DNA from: Psychrosphaera haliotis
GTDB taxonomy: Bacteria > Pseudomonadota > Gammaproteobacteria > Enterobacterales > Alteromonadaceae
Direction: 5' to 3'
DNA length: 64,000 bases
NCBI RefSeq assembly: GCF_039523615.1
Contig: NZ_BAAAFQ010000005.1
Coordinates: 124,001-188,000 of the forward strand
The notes under the pieces were generated by a model that did no database searches, was not told the origin of the DNA, and worked only from the letters and a program-made list of their open reading frames with translations. This document shows positions 36,037 through 45,115 of the stretch, one piece after another. Each line of letters begins with the position of its first letter. Position 1 is the stretch's first letter. A program made the translations under genes and the position numbers.

Positions 36037-37317
36037 ATGAAAATAGGAAAGAAAATAGCTCTTTCAAATTTAACAGTAGCGTTATTAGCAGGCATGTCTC
36101 ACTCTGCTTTTGCTGAAGACAATAATCAAATTGAGAAAGAGTGGCCATACGCATTAGGCTTTTATATTGGTGGGCAAGTAGGCCAAGCTAAAACAGACGT
36201 TTCATCACAAAGCTTAGATAGATTTTATGCAAACTCTGGAATAACTCCGAACACAACCTCTATTGACCGAATTGATACTAGCTACAGTCTTTTTGTTGGT
36301 TACCGCTTTAACCAGTACTTTAGTGTTGAAGGTGGTTATCAGGATTTAGGTGATCGTTCAGCAAGCTTTTCAGGCACTGCAAACAACTTACAGTCTTATT
36401 ATGATTTAGCCGAGCGTGTTTATCCAGAAACGGCGGATGGCATGTCATTTAGCATTCTTGGTACTTTGCCATTAGAAGACGGTTTCACTATCACCGGTAA
36501 ACTTGGTTATTACGATTGGGAAATGGACACTATTTCTACAAAGTTAGATGGTGTTGCTATAAAAAATATGGGAACGGATAAACGTTCAGATTCAGATTCA
36601 GGTTTTTGGTTAGGTGGTGAAGTTGGATATCACATTAATTACAATACACAAGCTTACCTAAGCTACCAGCATATTCCATTACAGGACGATGATGTGAGTG
36701 TTGTTGCTTTAGGTGTTCGTTATTTCTTTGATGACAATGGACCTACTTACACGCCTGCAGTTCAAAAGCCTGCGCCAATCGTAAAGTCTGAGCCGGCAAA
36801 AGTAATTCAACCGGCGCCAGTCCAGCCAGTTGCAGCTGCACCAGCAGAGCCTAAACCATTAGATACTGATGGTGACGGTGTTTATGATGACAAAGACAAG
36901 TGTGCAGATACGCCGATTAACCATGTTGTAGATAAAGACGGTTGTTCTCAATATGTTGTTCAGCCTGTTGATAAAAGAGTTGTGGTTTTATACGACAATA
37001 ATAGCTCTGAAATCAATGAACGTTACTACGGTGACTTGGCAGAGTTAGCTGCGTTTATTAAAGAGTATAAAGTGGATACGCTTAATGTAGTTGGTCACAC
37101 ATCTGCATCTGGCCCTGCGGCTTATAATCAAACGTTGTCGTTAAAACGAGCACAGTCAGTAGCTTCATTTTTAACTGAACGTTTCGGTATAGACTCTTCA
37201 GTTATCAACGCTGAAGGTAAGGGCGAAACTGAATTAGTGAGCGACGATGCGAACAAAAACCGTCGTATGGAAGTGTATATTAAGTCTGATGTGCGTTTAC
37301 CACTGCTGAAAAATTAA
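36037..37317 (+). CDS. OmpA-family outer-membrane protein
   Basis: A 426-residue protein: signal peptide ending SAFA, an eight-strand N-terminal barrel (to about 235, ending ALGVRYFF), a proline-rich hinge (KPAPIVKSEPAK), a calcium-binding TSP3-type loop (DTDGDGVYDDKDKCADTP) with two cysteines, and a C-terminal OmpA peptidoglycan-binding domain (VVGHTSASGP, LSLKRAQSVASFL, NRRMEVYI). Tethers outer membrane to cell wall. An ATG at 36013 lies upstream, but AAAGGAA places the start at 36037, directly before the signal peptide. Confidence 0.94.
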   Translation: MKIGKKIALSNLTVALLAGMSHSAFAEDNNQIEKEWPYALGFYIGGQVGQAKTDVSSQSLDRFYANSGITPNTTSIDRIDTSYSLFVGYRFNQYFSVEGGYQDLGDRSASFSGTANNLQSYYDLAERVYPETADGMSFSILGTLPLEDGFTITGKLGYYDWEMDTISTKLDGVAIKNMGTDKRSDSDSGFWLGGEVGYHINYNTQAYLSYQHIPLQDDDVSVVALGVRYFFDDNGPTYTPAVQKPAPIVKSEPAKVIQPAPVQPVAAAPAEPKPLDTDGDGVYDDKDKCADTPINHVVDKDGCSQYVVQPVDKRVVVLYDNNSSEINERYYGDLAELAAFIKEYKVDTLNVVGHTSASGPAAYNQTLSLKRAQSVASFLTERFGIDSSVINAEGKGETELVSDDANKNRRMEVYIKSDVRLPLLKN

Positions 37318-37385
37318 GTTAGCTAGCCAGTAAGTTAGCTAGTCAGCCTGTAAGTTAGAATAGGCAACTTAAATCACTTATAAAG

Positions 37386-37411
37386 AACGAGGCAAATGGC
37401 CTCGTTTTTTT
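37386..37411 (+). terminator. Terminator after the ompA-like gene
   Basis: AACGAGGC (37386-37393), loop AAATG, GCCTCGTT (37399-37406) and a T tract. Confidence 0.92.
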
Positions 37412-37505
37412 ATGCAAAAATTTAACAATTATTCACTTACAAAGCGTATTGAACCACGTGGGTTAGTCCCCATATTTACACTTTGATGAATTCGAAGGCA
37501 ATGTA

Positions 37506-38165
37506 ATGAACAATAAAATTAAATTAGACATTATTTCAGACGTTGTGTGCCCATGGTGCATTATTGGCTACAAACACTTAGAGGCAGCCATTGAAGAGCT
37601 GAACTTATGGGACAAAGTAGAAATTGAATGGCAACCTTTTGAATTAAACCCTGATATGCCCGTAGAAGGCGAAGAGCTTAAAGCTCACGTAGCCAGAAAG
37701 TATGGTTCAAGCAGTGAAGATAGTGATAATGCTCGTAAAAACTTAACTAAGTTAGGTGCCGACTACGGCTTTGAATTTGATTATTTTGATGGCATGAAGA
37801 TAGTAAATACCTTTGATGCCCATTTGTTATTGGACTTTGCACATCAAATTGGCAAACAAACAGAGCTTAAAATGCGTTTGTTCTCTGCTTTTTTCACAGA
37901 GCGTCAAGATGTATCTCAACGAAGTGTATTGATTGAAGAGGCGGGTAAAGTTGGCATTACTGCTGAGCAATGTGAAGCTGTTTTTGCCGATGTTCAAACT
38001 CAGAACAAAGTAAGAGCATTAGAAGCTCAGTGGCGTCAAATGGGCGTAACAGGCGTACCAACCGTTGTATTTAACCGTACCAGCGGACTAACAGGTGCTC
38101 AGCCTCAAGCTACATTTAAACAAGCATTACAAGACCTTATTGCCGAGCAAGAAAATAATAAATAA
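37506..38165 (+). CDS. DsbA/FrnE-family thioredoxin-fold oxidoreductase
   Basis: A 219-residue cytoplasmic DsbA-like protein without a signal peptide. Active site CPWC at 15-18 and cis-proline in GVTGVPTVVF near 180. FrnE-type members (polyketide isomerase-like, also the Deinococcus stress oxidoreductase) act in cytosolic disulfide isomerisation or oxidative-stress tolerance. The following Blh/TauE genes also deal with reactive sulfur, so a thiol-stress theme is possible; this link is inference. Confidence 0.88.
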   Translation: MNNKIKLDIISDVVCPWCIIGYKHLEAAIEELNLWDKVEIEWQPFELNPDMPVEGEELKAHVARKYGSSSEDSDNARKNLTKLGADYGFEFDYFDGMKIVNTFDAHLLLDFAHQIGKQTELKMRLFSAFFTERQDVSQRSVLIEEAGKVGITAEQCEAVFADVQTQNKVRALEAQWRQMGVTGVPTVVFNRTSGLTGAQPQATFKQALQDLIAEQENNK

Positions 38166-38253
38166 GGGTTTTGTTAATTTAGGGTTTTCTAATATAGTGG
38201 TTGCTTGTATCGTTTACGCCTAAAATTTTATTTTGGTATTGAGGACACACTTT

Positions 38254-39126
38254 ATGAACAACAACAAATATACAATTCAAGAATTTTTGGATCATGATAG
38301 TGAGACCTTTAGTTACGTTGTCTTTGACCGTGCATCAAAACAAGCTGTAGTGATTGACCCTGTGCTTGATTTTGATTATCAGTCAGGCCGCACATCTGAA
38401 GTTGGCGTTAATAAAATCGCTGAGTATATAGATTCCAATAGTCTCTCGTTGGAGTGGGCACTAGAAACTCATGCTCATGCCGACCACATTTCTGGTGCGC
38501 CGTATTTTAAACGAAAATATGGGGCGAAAATTGGTATTGGTAGACACATTACTAAAGTTCAAGATACTTTTAAGAGCTTGTTTAATCTAGAAAAAGAGTT
38601 CTTACCTAATGGCTGCCAATTTGATCAACTGTTTGATAATGGTGATGTTATTAAGCTGGGGCAGCTGCAATTTACTGTCATGCACACCCCTGGACACACG
38701 CCTGCAGACCTTGTTTACTTCCTAGAAAACGAAGTCATGTTTGTCGGGGATACTATTTTTATGCCGGACGTGGGTACAGCACGTTGTGACTTCCCAGGTG
38801 GCAGTGCTTCTCAACTATTCGAATCTATTCAGTTACTCTTATCAAAGCCTGAAGATACCTTTATTTACGTTTGTCATGATTATCCAACTGAAGGCCGAAG
38901 TCACAGAAGTCACGTATCTGTGAAGGAGCAAAAAGAGTCTAATAAACATGTTCACGACGGCATATCGAAGGCAGAGTTTATCGAAATGCGTGAAACACGG
39001 GATAAAGGACTAGCGATGCCAAGGCTTATTTTACCCGCCATTCAATTAAACATACGTGCAGGTGAAGAGCCGCCAAAAGAAGAGAATGGAACAAGGTACT
39101 TAAAAATCCCACTCAATCAGCTTTAG
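38254..39126 (+). CDS. Blh-type metallo-beta-lactamase-fold persulfide dioxygenase
   Basis: A 290-residue MBL-fold enzyme close in pattern to Blh of Agrobacterium and Xylella and to ETHE1: HAHADH at 73-78, HTPGHTPAD, GDTIFMPDVGTARCDFPGG and a C-terminal MPRLILPAIQLNIRAGE. These enzymes oxidise glutathione persulfide to sulfite and relieve hydrogen sulfide stress with a mononuclear iron. The ATG at 38254 follows TTGAGGA; an upstream TTG at 38233 is not used. A TauE sulfite-exporter homologue follows at 71 bp, as in bigR-blh operons, but no BigR regulator or rhodanese is seen. Confidence 0.85.
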   Translation: MNNNKYTIQEFLDHDSETFSYVVFDRASKQAVVIDPVLDFDYQSGRTSEVGVNKIAEYIDSNSLSLEWALETHAHADHISGAPYFKRKYGAKIGIGRHITKVQDTFKSLFNLEKEFLPNGCQFDQLFDNGDVIKLGQLQFTVMHTPGHTPADLVYFLENEVMFVGDTIFMPDVGTARCDFPGGSASQLFESIQLLLSKPEDTFIYVCHDYPTEGRSHRSHVSVKEQKESNKHVHDGISKAEFIEMRETRDKGLAMPRLILPAIQLNIRAGEEPPKEENGTRYLKIPLNQL

Positions 39127-39196
39127 CTAAAACCCATTAACTAACATTGCTCAGCCGGTTAAATAACTTTTAACAGAGTTGGGTAGGAGAAATACT

Positions 39197-40003
39197 ATGA
39201 TTGTGCTCGGTTATTTCATGGCGGTAGTCATGGGGATTATATTGGGAGTAATCGGTGGCGGTGGCTCTATTCTTACAGTGCCTATCTTGGTTTACTTAAT
39301 GGGCGTATCACCAGATATTGCGACGGGCTACTCACTATTATTGGTAGGTGCAACAGCGGCTTTTGGTGCATATCGTTACTTTAAAGATGGGCTTGTTGAC
39401 GTTAAAGCCTCTCTCTTATTCGCAGCGCCTTCAATCGTTGCTGTGTATGTTACTCGCGCATTTGTTATGCCAAATATCCCTGATACTTTAATTAGCTCGC
39501 CTTTTGAATTGTCGAAAAACACGGCTATCATGTTGTTTTTTGCTGCGTTGATGTTGGCTTCTGCTGTGATGATGTTGTTAAAGGCCTATAGGAAAACTCC
39601 GCCCACAAACGACGGTGTAGATGAGCAACCAAAACAAGTTAATGTCGCGTTAATTATGTTTGAAGGTGCGGTAGTAGGATTTGTCACTGGCATATTAGGC
39701 GCAGGTGGCGGCTTCTTAATTATTCCAGCGTTAGTACTGTTTTTAGGAATGCCGATAAAGAATGCCGTTGGAGCATCGCTGTTCATTATTGCTCTTAAAT
39801 CTCTAATTGGCTTCATAGGCGATTTACAGGCTGGGATCCCTTTAGAAATACCATTGTTACCCCTTATGTTAGTTGCAACCTTGTTAGGTATGGCGTTTTC
39901 TACCAAATTATCGAAAAGGCTAGAAGGACCTACGTTACAAAAGTTCTTTGGGTTTTTTACACTTGTTATTGCCGTCTTCATCATATCGAAAGAGCTTGTT
40001 TGA
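39197..40003 (+). CDS. TauE/SafE-family sulfite or sulfur-anion exporter
   Basis: A 268-residue membrane protein with about eight helices and two glycine-rich inverted halves, GVIGGGGSILTVPILV and GILGAGGGFLIIPALV, typical of TauE/SafE. Coupled to the upstream persulfide dioxygenase it would export the sulfite formed; direction and substrate are inferred from family. TAGGAGA ribosome site marks ATG 39197, not the TTG at 39179. Confidence 0.9.
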   Translation: MIVLGYFMAVVMGIILGVIGGGGSILTVPILVYLMGVSPDIATGYSLLLVGATAAFGAYRYFKDGLVDVKASLLFAAPSIVAVYVTRAFVMPNIPDTLISSPFELSKNTAIMLFFAALMLASAVMMLLKAYRKTPPTNDGVDEQPKQVNVALIMFEGAVVGFVTGILGAGGGFLIIPALVLFLGMPIKNAVGASLFIIALKSLIGFIGDLQAGIPLEIPLLPLMLVATLLGMAFSTKLSKRLEGPTLQKFFGFFTLVIAVFIISKELV

Positions 40004-40047
40004 GCAATCTATAAATATTAGTTTGCACTAAAGGTCACGACTAATCC

Positions 40048-40076
40048 TTGAGCCATTGTTGAGTATTGACTACAAT
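40048..40076 (+). promoter_or_regulatory. Sigma-70 promoter for the DUF3297 gene
   Basis: TTGAGC (40048-40053), 17-bp spacer, TACAAT (40071-40076). The predicted start near 40083 places any upstream in-frame codon (TTG 40066) inside the promoter, supporting ATG 40135 as start. Confidence 0.6.
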
Positions 40077-40134
40077 GGCGCACTTTTTTTATGTCATGCC
40101 TGTAATTGATGTGGCAAGTAGCGGAATTTTTAAC

Positions 40135-40383
40135 ATGAACGACAAAACTGATTTACCAGAATTACCAAATCACTTATCTATTAATCCTCGTAGCCCACAT
40201 TACAACGAGGAAGTTATTGAGCACCACATTGGTATTCTATTAAATGGCAAAGAGCGCAATGACGTAGAAGAATACTGCATTAGCGAAGGTTGGGTTAAAG
40301 TAGCGTCTGCTAAAGCTCTTGACCGTCGTGGCCAGCCTTTGTTAATTAAAATGAAAGGCACTGTAGAAGCTTTTTACAAGTAA
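40135..40383 (+). CDS. DUF3297 family protein
   Basis: An 82-residue soluble protein with the DUF3297 pattern: LPNHLSINPRSPHYNEE, IGILLNGKERNDVEEYC, SEGWVKVASAKALDRRGQP and a closing VEAFYK. Function unknown. The longer reading frame from 40066 would overlap the promoter and adds nothing family-like. Followed 59 bp later by the dioxygenase-like gene. Confidence 0.85.
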   Translation: MNDKTDLPELPNHLSINPRSPHYNEEVIEHHIGILLNGKERNDVEEYCISEGWVKVASAKALDRRGQPLLIKMKGTVEAFYK

Positions 40384-40442
40384 TTGTAATGGGAAGTCTT
40401 AGCGTTTGCGGACTTCTGCGTATTCTCAGTAAAAAATAAAGT

Positions 40443-41222
40443 ATGAATAAAAAATATAGCCAATGTCGAGATGAGTATAGCGAGGTTGGCTATTTTGTTT
40501 TACGAGACTTTTTTACACAAACCGAAATAGCCTCACTAAAAACTGTGATCTTAGAGTTCCATGAACATTGGAAAGTCGATAATCAAACCTTCTATAATGA
40601 AGAAGCCTTTAACTCTTCATTAATAACGGGAAGCCAATATTTGGACGACGCAGGCAGATTGTCGTTGTTTAACTTTATTAGTAGCTCGAAACTATTAGAA
40701 GTGGTTCACACAGTTATTAAACAAAACCCTGCTTTTATGAACACTCAGTTGTTTTTTAATCCTGTAAGGCCTGAACAAAAAGACTTTTGGCATAGAGATT
40801 GTCAGTATGATCATGATTTAGAGGGTCAGAAAAAAGCAATACAAGAAACCCAAGTTGTTCACTTTAGGATCCCGCTATTTGATGAGCTAGGCATGGAGTT
40901 AGTGCCAGGCAGTCATGTGCGCTGGGATAATGAACAAGAGCTTAATGTTAGAGAGGAGCTTAATGGCTATCAAAGCTATGATGACTTACCTTTAGGCAAA
41001 AAAATCCCCTTAGCAGCTGGAGACTTGTTAGTATTTTCTGCTGATATGATCCATCGCGGTATATATGGTTTAGACAGACTTGCCTTAGATGTTCTGGTAT
41101 TTGACTCATCAGCAGACTTTATTGATTACGTAGACGATGACTGCTTGCCTGAGCCTAAACTCCTTGAACAGATTAGCAACCCTGCTTTATTCAAAAATAC
41201 ACTAAGGTTAAAGTCGCTTTAA
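40443..41222 (+). CDS. Phytanoyl-CoA dioxygenase (PhyH)-family oxygenase
   Basis: A 259-residue 2-oxoglutarate/Fe(II) oxygenase candidate. The facial triad is visible: H117 and D119 in WHRDCQYDHD and H204 in MIHRGIYG, with R212 (LDRLALD) as probable 2-oxoglutarate anchor. EVGYFVLRDFF near the N-terminus and MELVPGSHVRW are typical of PhyH. The substrate could be a small hydrophobic acid, an amino acid such as ectoine, or a natural product; the context does not tell. Confidence 0.85.
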   Translation: MNKKYSQCRDEYSEVGYFVLRDFFTQTEIASLKTVILEFHEHWKVDNQTFYNEEAFNSSLITGSQYLDDAGRLSLFNFISSSKLLEVVHTVIKQNPAFMNTQLFFNPVRPEQKDFWHRDCQYDHDLEGQKKAIQETQVVHFRIPLFDELGMELVPGSHVRWDNEQELNVREELNGYQSYDDLPLGKKIPLAAGDLLVFSADMIHRGIYGLDRLALDVLVFDSSADFIDYVDDDCLPEPKLLEQISNPALFKNTLRLKSL

Positions 41223-41408
41223 TCGTATTAAGAGCTTTAACCGCTTTAAGTTCGGGTATTGAATTTACTGTGTTAGTTTATCAAGTATAAATTTGAAAAA
41301 TCAGACGTATTGTCTTATGTTTCATTATTAGAGACACATAATAGAAAGTCTGCGTGTGATTCATTTTTTATTTATACAAATCAACCAATAAGGTGTTAGT
41401 CAATCTTC

Positions 41409-42509
41409 ATGATAAAAAGAGTTCAGGACTACATTCATAGCGGTGTCCGTCCGCAATATAAAGATGAGACAAATCGTCGAATAATGGTAGTGAACCTGTT
41501 TGCAGCCGTTGGCGTGTCTGTTACTTTTTTATTGTGTATCAGAGCTTTACTAGATGACAACTTTGGTTTGACTGCAATACTCGCAATGGCCAGCGTAATA
41601 TTCTTTATATCCCAGCGTATTCAAATCAAATTCGAATCGTCGACGGGACGGTTTATATCTGTCAGTCTGCTCATTGCCTGTTTAATGATATTGGTTTTAG
41701 CATTGTTAGTCACTGGTGGGGCAGATAATACTGGGCCGTTATGGATTTATTTAGTCGCGCCGGTCACCATGTTTTTTGCTGGGTTTGTAAGAGGGGTTTT
41801 GGCTTTAATTGCATTTGTTGTTGCTTGTGCAGCGTTGTTTTTTGTTTATGACGACTCTCTTTTGTTAACCTCTTATTCATATACCTTTAAAACAAGATTA
41901 TTGTATTCATTTATAACGGTTGGCTTTCTGTAAGCATTTTACGAATACAGTCGAGAGCGAAGTTATCGCACTACATTAAAACTATCAGAACAGTTTGACC
42001 GAATGGCTCATCATGATCACCTGACTCAATTGATGAACAGACGTGGTATTCAAACGGTACTTGAGAGTGAATATTCTAGGACACAAAGAAGTAACCGTTG
42101 CTTTTGTATTGCTATAGCCGATATCGATCACTTTAAACATATTAATGATTCGTTAGGCCATGAAAAAGGAGATGAAGTGCTGGTGGCTATTTCTTCTATT
42201 TTTAAGCACCGTTTACGTAAACAAGACTTTTTGGCGCGGTGGGGTGGTGAGGAGTTCATGTTTGTATTACCTGATACGAATATTGATCAAGCTAATAAGG
42301 TATTAACCTCATTAAGACAAACTCTGAGTGCCAATCCACTTAAGATAGGTGGCAAGGAGCTGTTAGTTACCAGTAGTTTTGGTGTATGTGAAGTCACTCA
42401 AAATAACAACGTTTCTGATGCAATTCGAGGTGCCGACAAAGCTTTGTATACAGCAAAAGAGCGAGGCCGAGATAGGGTAGTACAAATTGTGGAAGGCTCA
42501 GTAGTTTAA
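41409..42509 (+). pseudogene. Membrane diguanylate cyclase interrupted by an in-frame TAA
   Basis: A single 366-codon frame broken once, at TAA 41931-41933. The 5' part has about six membrane helices (MASE-like), and after the stop the same frame continues AFYEYSRERSYRTTLKLSEQ into a full GGDEF domain with RKQD I-site and GGEEF at reconstructed residues 279-283. A one-base change such as TCA to TAA explains the break. An ATG at 42003 could begin a soluble 168-residue GGDEF fragment, but no ribosome site precedes it. Loss of the membrane part or readthrough are both possible; the catalytic half is intact. Confidence 0.85.
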
Positions 42510-42536
42510 TAGGTATAGCTCATAGATATAGCTGAT

Positions 42537-42571
42537 AGTTTAGCTAAAAGTTTAGCTAAAAGTTTAGCTAA
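42537..42571. repeat. Three tandem copies of a 12-bp repeat
   Basis: AGTTTAGCTAAA at 42537 and 42549, and a third copy differing in the last base(s) at 42561. It sits between the broken GGDEF gene and the terminator; no function known. Confidence 0.85.
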
Positions 42572-42572
42572 T

Positions 42573-42601
42573 AAAAAAGGAGACAGCCGTCTCCCTTTTT
42601 T
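42573..42601. terminator. Bidirectional terminator
   Basis: AAAAAAGGAGAC, loop AGCC, GTCTCCCTTTTTT. Serves the GGDEF gene and the convergent outer-membrane gene. Confidence 0.9.
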
Positions 42602-42625
42602 ATACTGATTTAATACTGACTCGTA

Positions 42626-43324
42626 TTAAAAGCGACCAGTAAGGCCAATTAGAACACCATTGTCACTGCCGTCTAATAAAACATATTCAACGCGAGCAGA
42701 AATTGAAGGGGTAAAGAAGTGTTGAGCTCTGATTGTGCCGTTCACACTTTCTTCTGAAGACAAGCTAACACCGATACTAGATTGAGGTGACCAAAAGTAG
42801 TCAGCGGCTGCAACAATGTCGCTGTCAAAGTTTTTGTAAGACACTTCAAAATTTACAAACTGGCCGTCGCCTAATGTTGCAATGTACTTTGAGCTTAATA
42901 CCAACGTATCAGAAAAATCTTCTTCAGAAGCGGCAACCGACACCATCCAGTTTGGTTTTAGAAAATAACCTACTTCACCTACTAAACTTGTATCGCTATC
43001 GAAGCCATCAACGTCTGCATACACAACGTCTAAGCCAAAAAATAAGTCGTTATTATAGTAATCACCGCCTAGCACTAAGTTAGATATGTCGCCGTCGAAG
43101 TCTGTGTAGCTAACGTTTACACTAGTATTTCGACCCATGAACGCCGCTTCTGCCCATGCGGTATTATTAGTAGAAACGCTTTGAAGGTAATGCGTACCTT
43201 CTAGCTTAATTATGTTAGAGCTCTCTACGCTGAAATAGTCAACGTCTACTTGATTATTGTAGGTGTTTGCAATTGCGCTTGAGGAAAGAAGAGATAGGCT
43301 CAGTATTAATGCACGTGTTTTCAT
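42626..43324 (-). CDS. Putative porin-type outer-membrane barrel protein
   Basis: A 232-residue protein with a signal peptide (cleavage after SSAIA) and regularly spaced amphipathic strands to a C-terminal aromatic (LIGLTGRF). Acidic loops rich in Asp suggest a cation-accessible surface. It resembles the putative porin family common in Vibrio, Shewanella and relatives. Monocistronic; substrate unknown. Confidence 0.82.
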   Translation of the reverse strand: MKTRALILSLSLLSSSAIANTYNNQVDVDYFSVESSNIIKLEGTHYLQSVSTNNTAWAEAAFMGRNTSVNVSYTDFDGDISNLVLGGDYYNNDLFFGLDVVYADVDGFDSDTSLVGEVGYFLKPNWMVSVAASEEDFSDTLVLSSKYIATLGDGQFVNFEVSYKNFDSDIVAAADYFWSPQSSIGVSLSSEESVNGTIRAQHFFTPSISARVEYVLLDGSDNGVLIGLTGRF

Positions 43325-43620
43325 TTTTAAATCCTTTAATTATAGATGGACCTATTGGCACCAATGAGTCGTATAAATCTACGTACTACTATTGGTGAAA
43401 GTCCATTTCGGCGCGAAGTTTACTTTTTAAGGTAATGATTTACAAGTGGTTTATGTCATACTGGCTTGGTTGCTAGCCGATAGGCGACTAGGTTGCCAGA
43501 TGTGGGCTCTGCTGAGTTAATTTAGGGTTGATGTTGCTATTTGTATTTAGCGTAATGGTTCAAAAGTAAGGGGTATCAGTTTATAGTTAGCTTCCCACAA
43601 TAAAAACTAAGACTATTTAA
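43325..43620. other. Intergenic region, 296 bp
   Basis: Between the leftward porin-like gene and the rightward serine hydrolase. Contains both promoters presumably; I can support no specific box, repeat or small gene. Confidence 0.5.
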
Positions 43621-44694
43621 GTGAAAACGAGCAAAGAAACAACGGTCAAATCAAACACGCCCATAAGTATCGTAATTGCAAGACTTTGCTTATTAGTAGG
43701 GACAGTTACTTCTTTGTTTTTTGTTCCTTGGATATTAGTTTATGCTTGGCTGTTGCCTCTACCAAATACAGTTCAAGCACAGGTTGATGAAGCTATTGGG
43801 CATGGCTTTGATGGCATGATTGTTTATGTTCAAAAGGGCAGTGAACCCGCTAATTTTTATACAGGTGGCTGGAATGATCGAGCTAATAAAATACCAGCTG
43901 ATCCGACATCACTTTTTAAGATTGCCAGTATCAGCAAGCTCTATGTTTCTGTCTCTATAGCTAAGCTAGTCAATGAAGGACGTTTGTCTATTGATACACC
44001 TGTTTCAGAATACTTCCCTGAACTCGTTGGTCACATTGAAAACTTAGACCAAATAACCATACACATGATGACACAACATCGCAGTGGCATTCCTAACTTT
44101 TCTAACAACCCAGAGTTTTGGCTTGATCACCCTCACACCACAGATGAGAGTTTGCAATTTGCGTTAGATTTACCAGCCAGTTTTGCACCAAACGAAGGTT
44201 ATGAGTATTCGAATACCAACTACTTATTATTACGTAAAATAATCGAGCAAACGGTAGGTTACGATCATTATCAATTTATAGATGAGCGCATTATTAAGCC
44301 TCTTGGGCTTCAAAATACCTACGGCTCTATTAATGATGTTAATTTAGATGACGTCATGAGTGGTTATTATGTTGGTAATGAAGAAGATCAAAAGGCACAA
44401 GATTATGGCATGATGGCCACCGCTGAAGATGTAGGGATTTTTCTTCGAGCATTAAACGACGGCTCTGTATTTGAAGAAGGCGAAAAAGAAATTTACGACC
44501 AGTTATATGTATACGAGCATGGTGGGTTGGTTGTTGGCTATCAAAGTTATGCTGAGTACCATCATGATATAGACACGGTTGTAGTGCAGTTTATTAATAC
44601 GACTGATTTTGAAGGTTATGAGTGGAATTTATCTGAAATTATGATTAATCGAATTGTGAGAATACTAAAGAACCAGACAAAGTCTGAAAACTGA
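43621..44694 (+). CDS. Membrane-anchored serine hydrolase, beta-lactamase family
   Basis: A 357-residue protein beginning with GTG. A single N-terminal helix (about 17-48) anchors it; the periplasmic domain has SxxK as SISK at 103-106, Y-x-N as YSN at 196-198 and HxG in EHGGLVVGY. Same S12 class as the gene at 28717 but divergent and without the TPR tail. Likely a D,D-peptidase-like esterase or peptidase; not evidence of antibiotic resistance. Confidence 0.83.
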   Translation: MKTSKETTVKSNTPISIVIARLCLLVGTVTSLFFVPWILVYAWLLPLPNTVQAQVDEAIGHGFDGMIVYVQKGSEPANFYTGGWNDRANKIPADPTSLFKIASISKLYVSVSIAKLVNEGRLSIDTPVSEYFPELVGHIENLDQITIHMMTQHRSGIPNFSNNPEFWLDHPHTTDESLQFALDLPASFAPNEGYEYSNTNYLLLRKIIEQTVGYDHYQFIDERIIKPLGLQNTYGSINDVNLDDVMSGYYVGNEEDQKAQDYGMMATAEDVGIFLRALNDGSVFEEGEKEIYDQLYVYEHGGLVVGYQSYAEYHHDIDTVVVQFINTTDFEGYEWNLSEIMINRIVRILKNQTKSEN

Positions 44695-44728
44695 AAACCA
44701 ACCTTTAGAATTTAAGTTTAAACCTAGG

Positions 44729-44764
44729 CAAAACCAAAACCAAAACCAAAACTAAAATCAAAAT
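44729..44764. repeat. Hexanucleotide tandem repeat CAAAAC
   Basis: Four exact CAAAAC units (44729-44752) and two altered units, TAAAAT and CAAAAT, directly before the yjdM ribosome site. Simple-sequence tract with potential to vary in length. Confidence 0.85.
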
Positions 44765-44779
44765 TTAAAAAGGAACAAA

Positions 44780-45115
44780 ATGTCGCTCCCTCCTTGTCCA
44801 AGCTGTAAGTCTGAATTTGTATATCAAGACCAGCAACACCTTGTGTGTCCTGAATGTAGTTACGAATGGAACCCGGTTGAGTTAGAAGCCGAAGAAAAGA
44901 TAATAGTAAAAGACGCTAATGGCACGTTACTAAATGAAGGTGACAAAGTAACGGTGGCGAAAGACTTAAAAATAAAAGGCAGTTCCCAAGTGATAAAAGT
45001 AGGCACTAAAGCAATGATTCGCCGAATTGTGGAAGGTAAAGACCACCAACTTGATTGTAAAGTTGATGGCATTGGGGAAATGATGGTGACAGCAAAGTTT
45101 GTTAAGCGGGCTTAG
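44780..45115 (+). CDS. yjdM: YjdM/PhnA-family zinc-ribbon protein
   Basis: A 111-residue protein with an N-terminal zinc ribbon, CPSC...CPEC, and a C-terminal SH3-like barrel (KDANGTLLNEGDKVTVAKDL, GTKAMIRRI). The name PhnA is historical; no phosphonoacetate hydrolase activity is implied. Function unknown. The stop overlaps the convergent arsJ end by 14 bp. AAAAAGGAAC ribosome site follows the hexanucleotide repeat. Confidence 0.9.
   Translation: MSLPPCPSCKSEFVYQDQQHLVCPECSYEWNPVELEAEEKIIVKDANGTLLNEGDKVTVAKDLKIKGSSQVIKVGTKAMIRRIVEGKDHQLDCKVDGIGEMMVTAKFVKRA

Noticed and set aside
40066..40134. N-terminal extension of the DUF3297 protein
   Set aside because: The extension overlaps a good -10 box and is not family-like.
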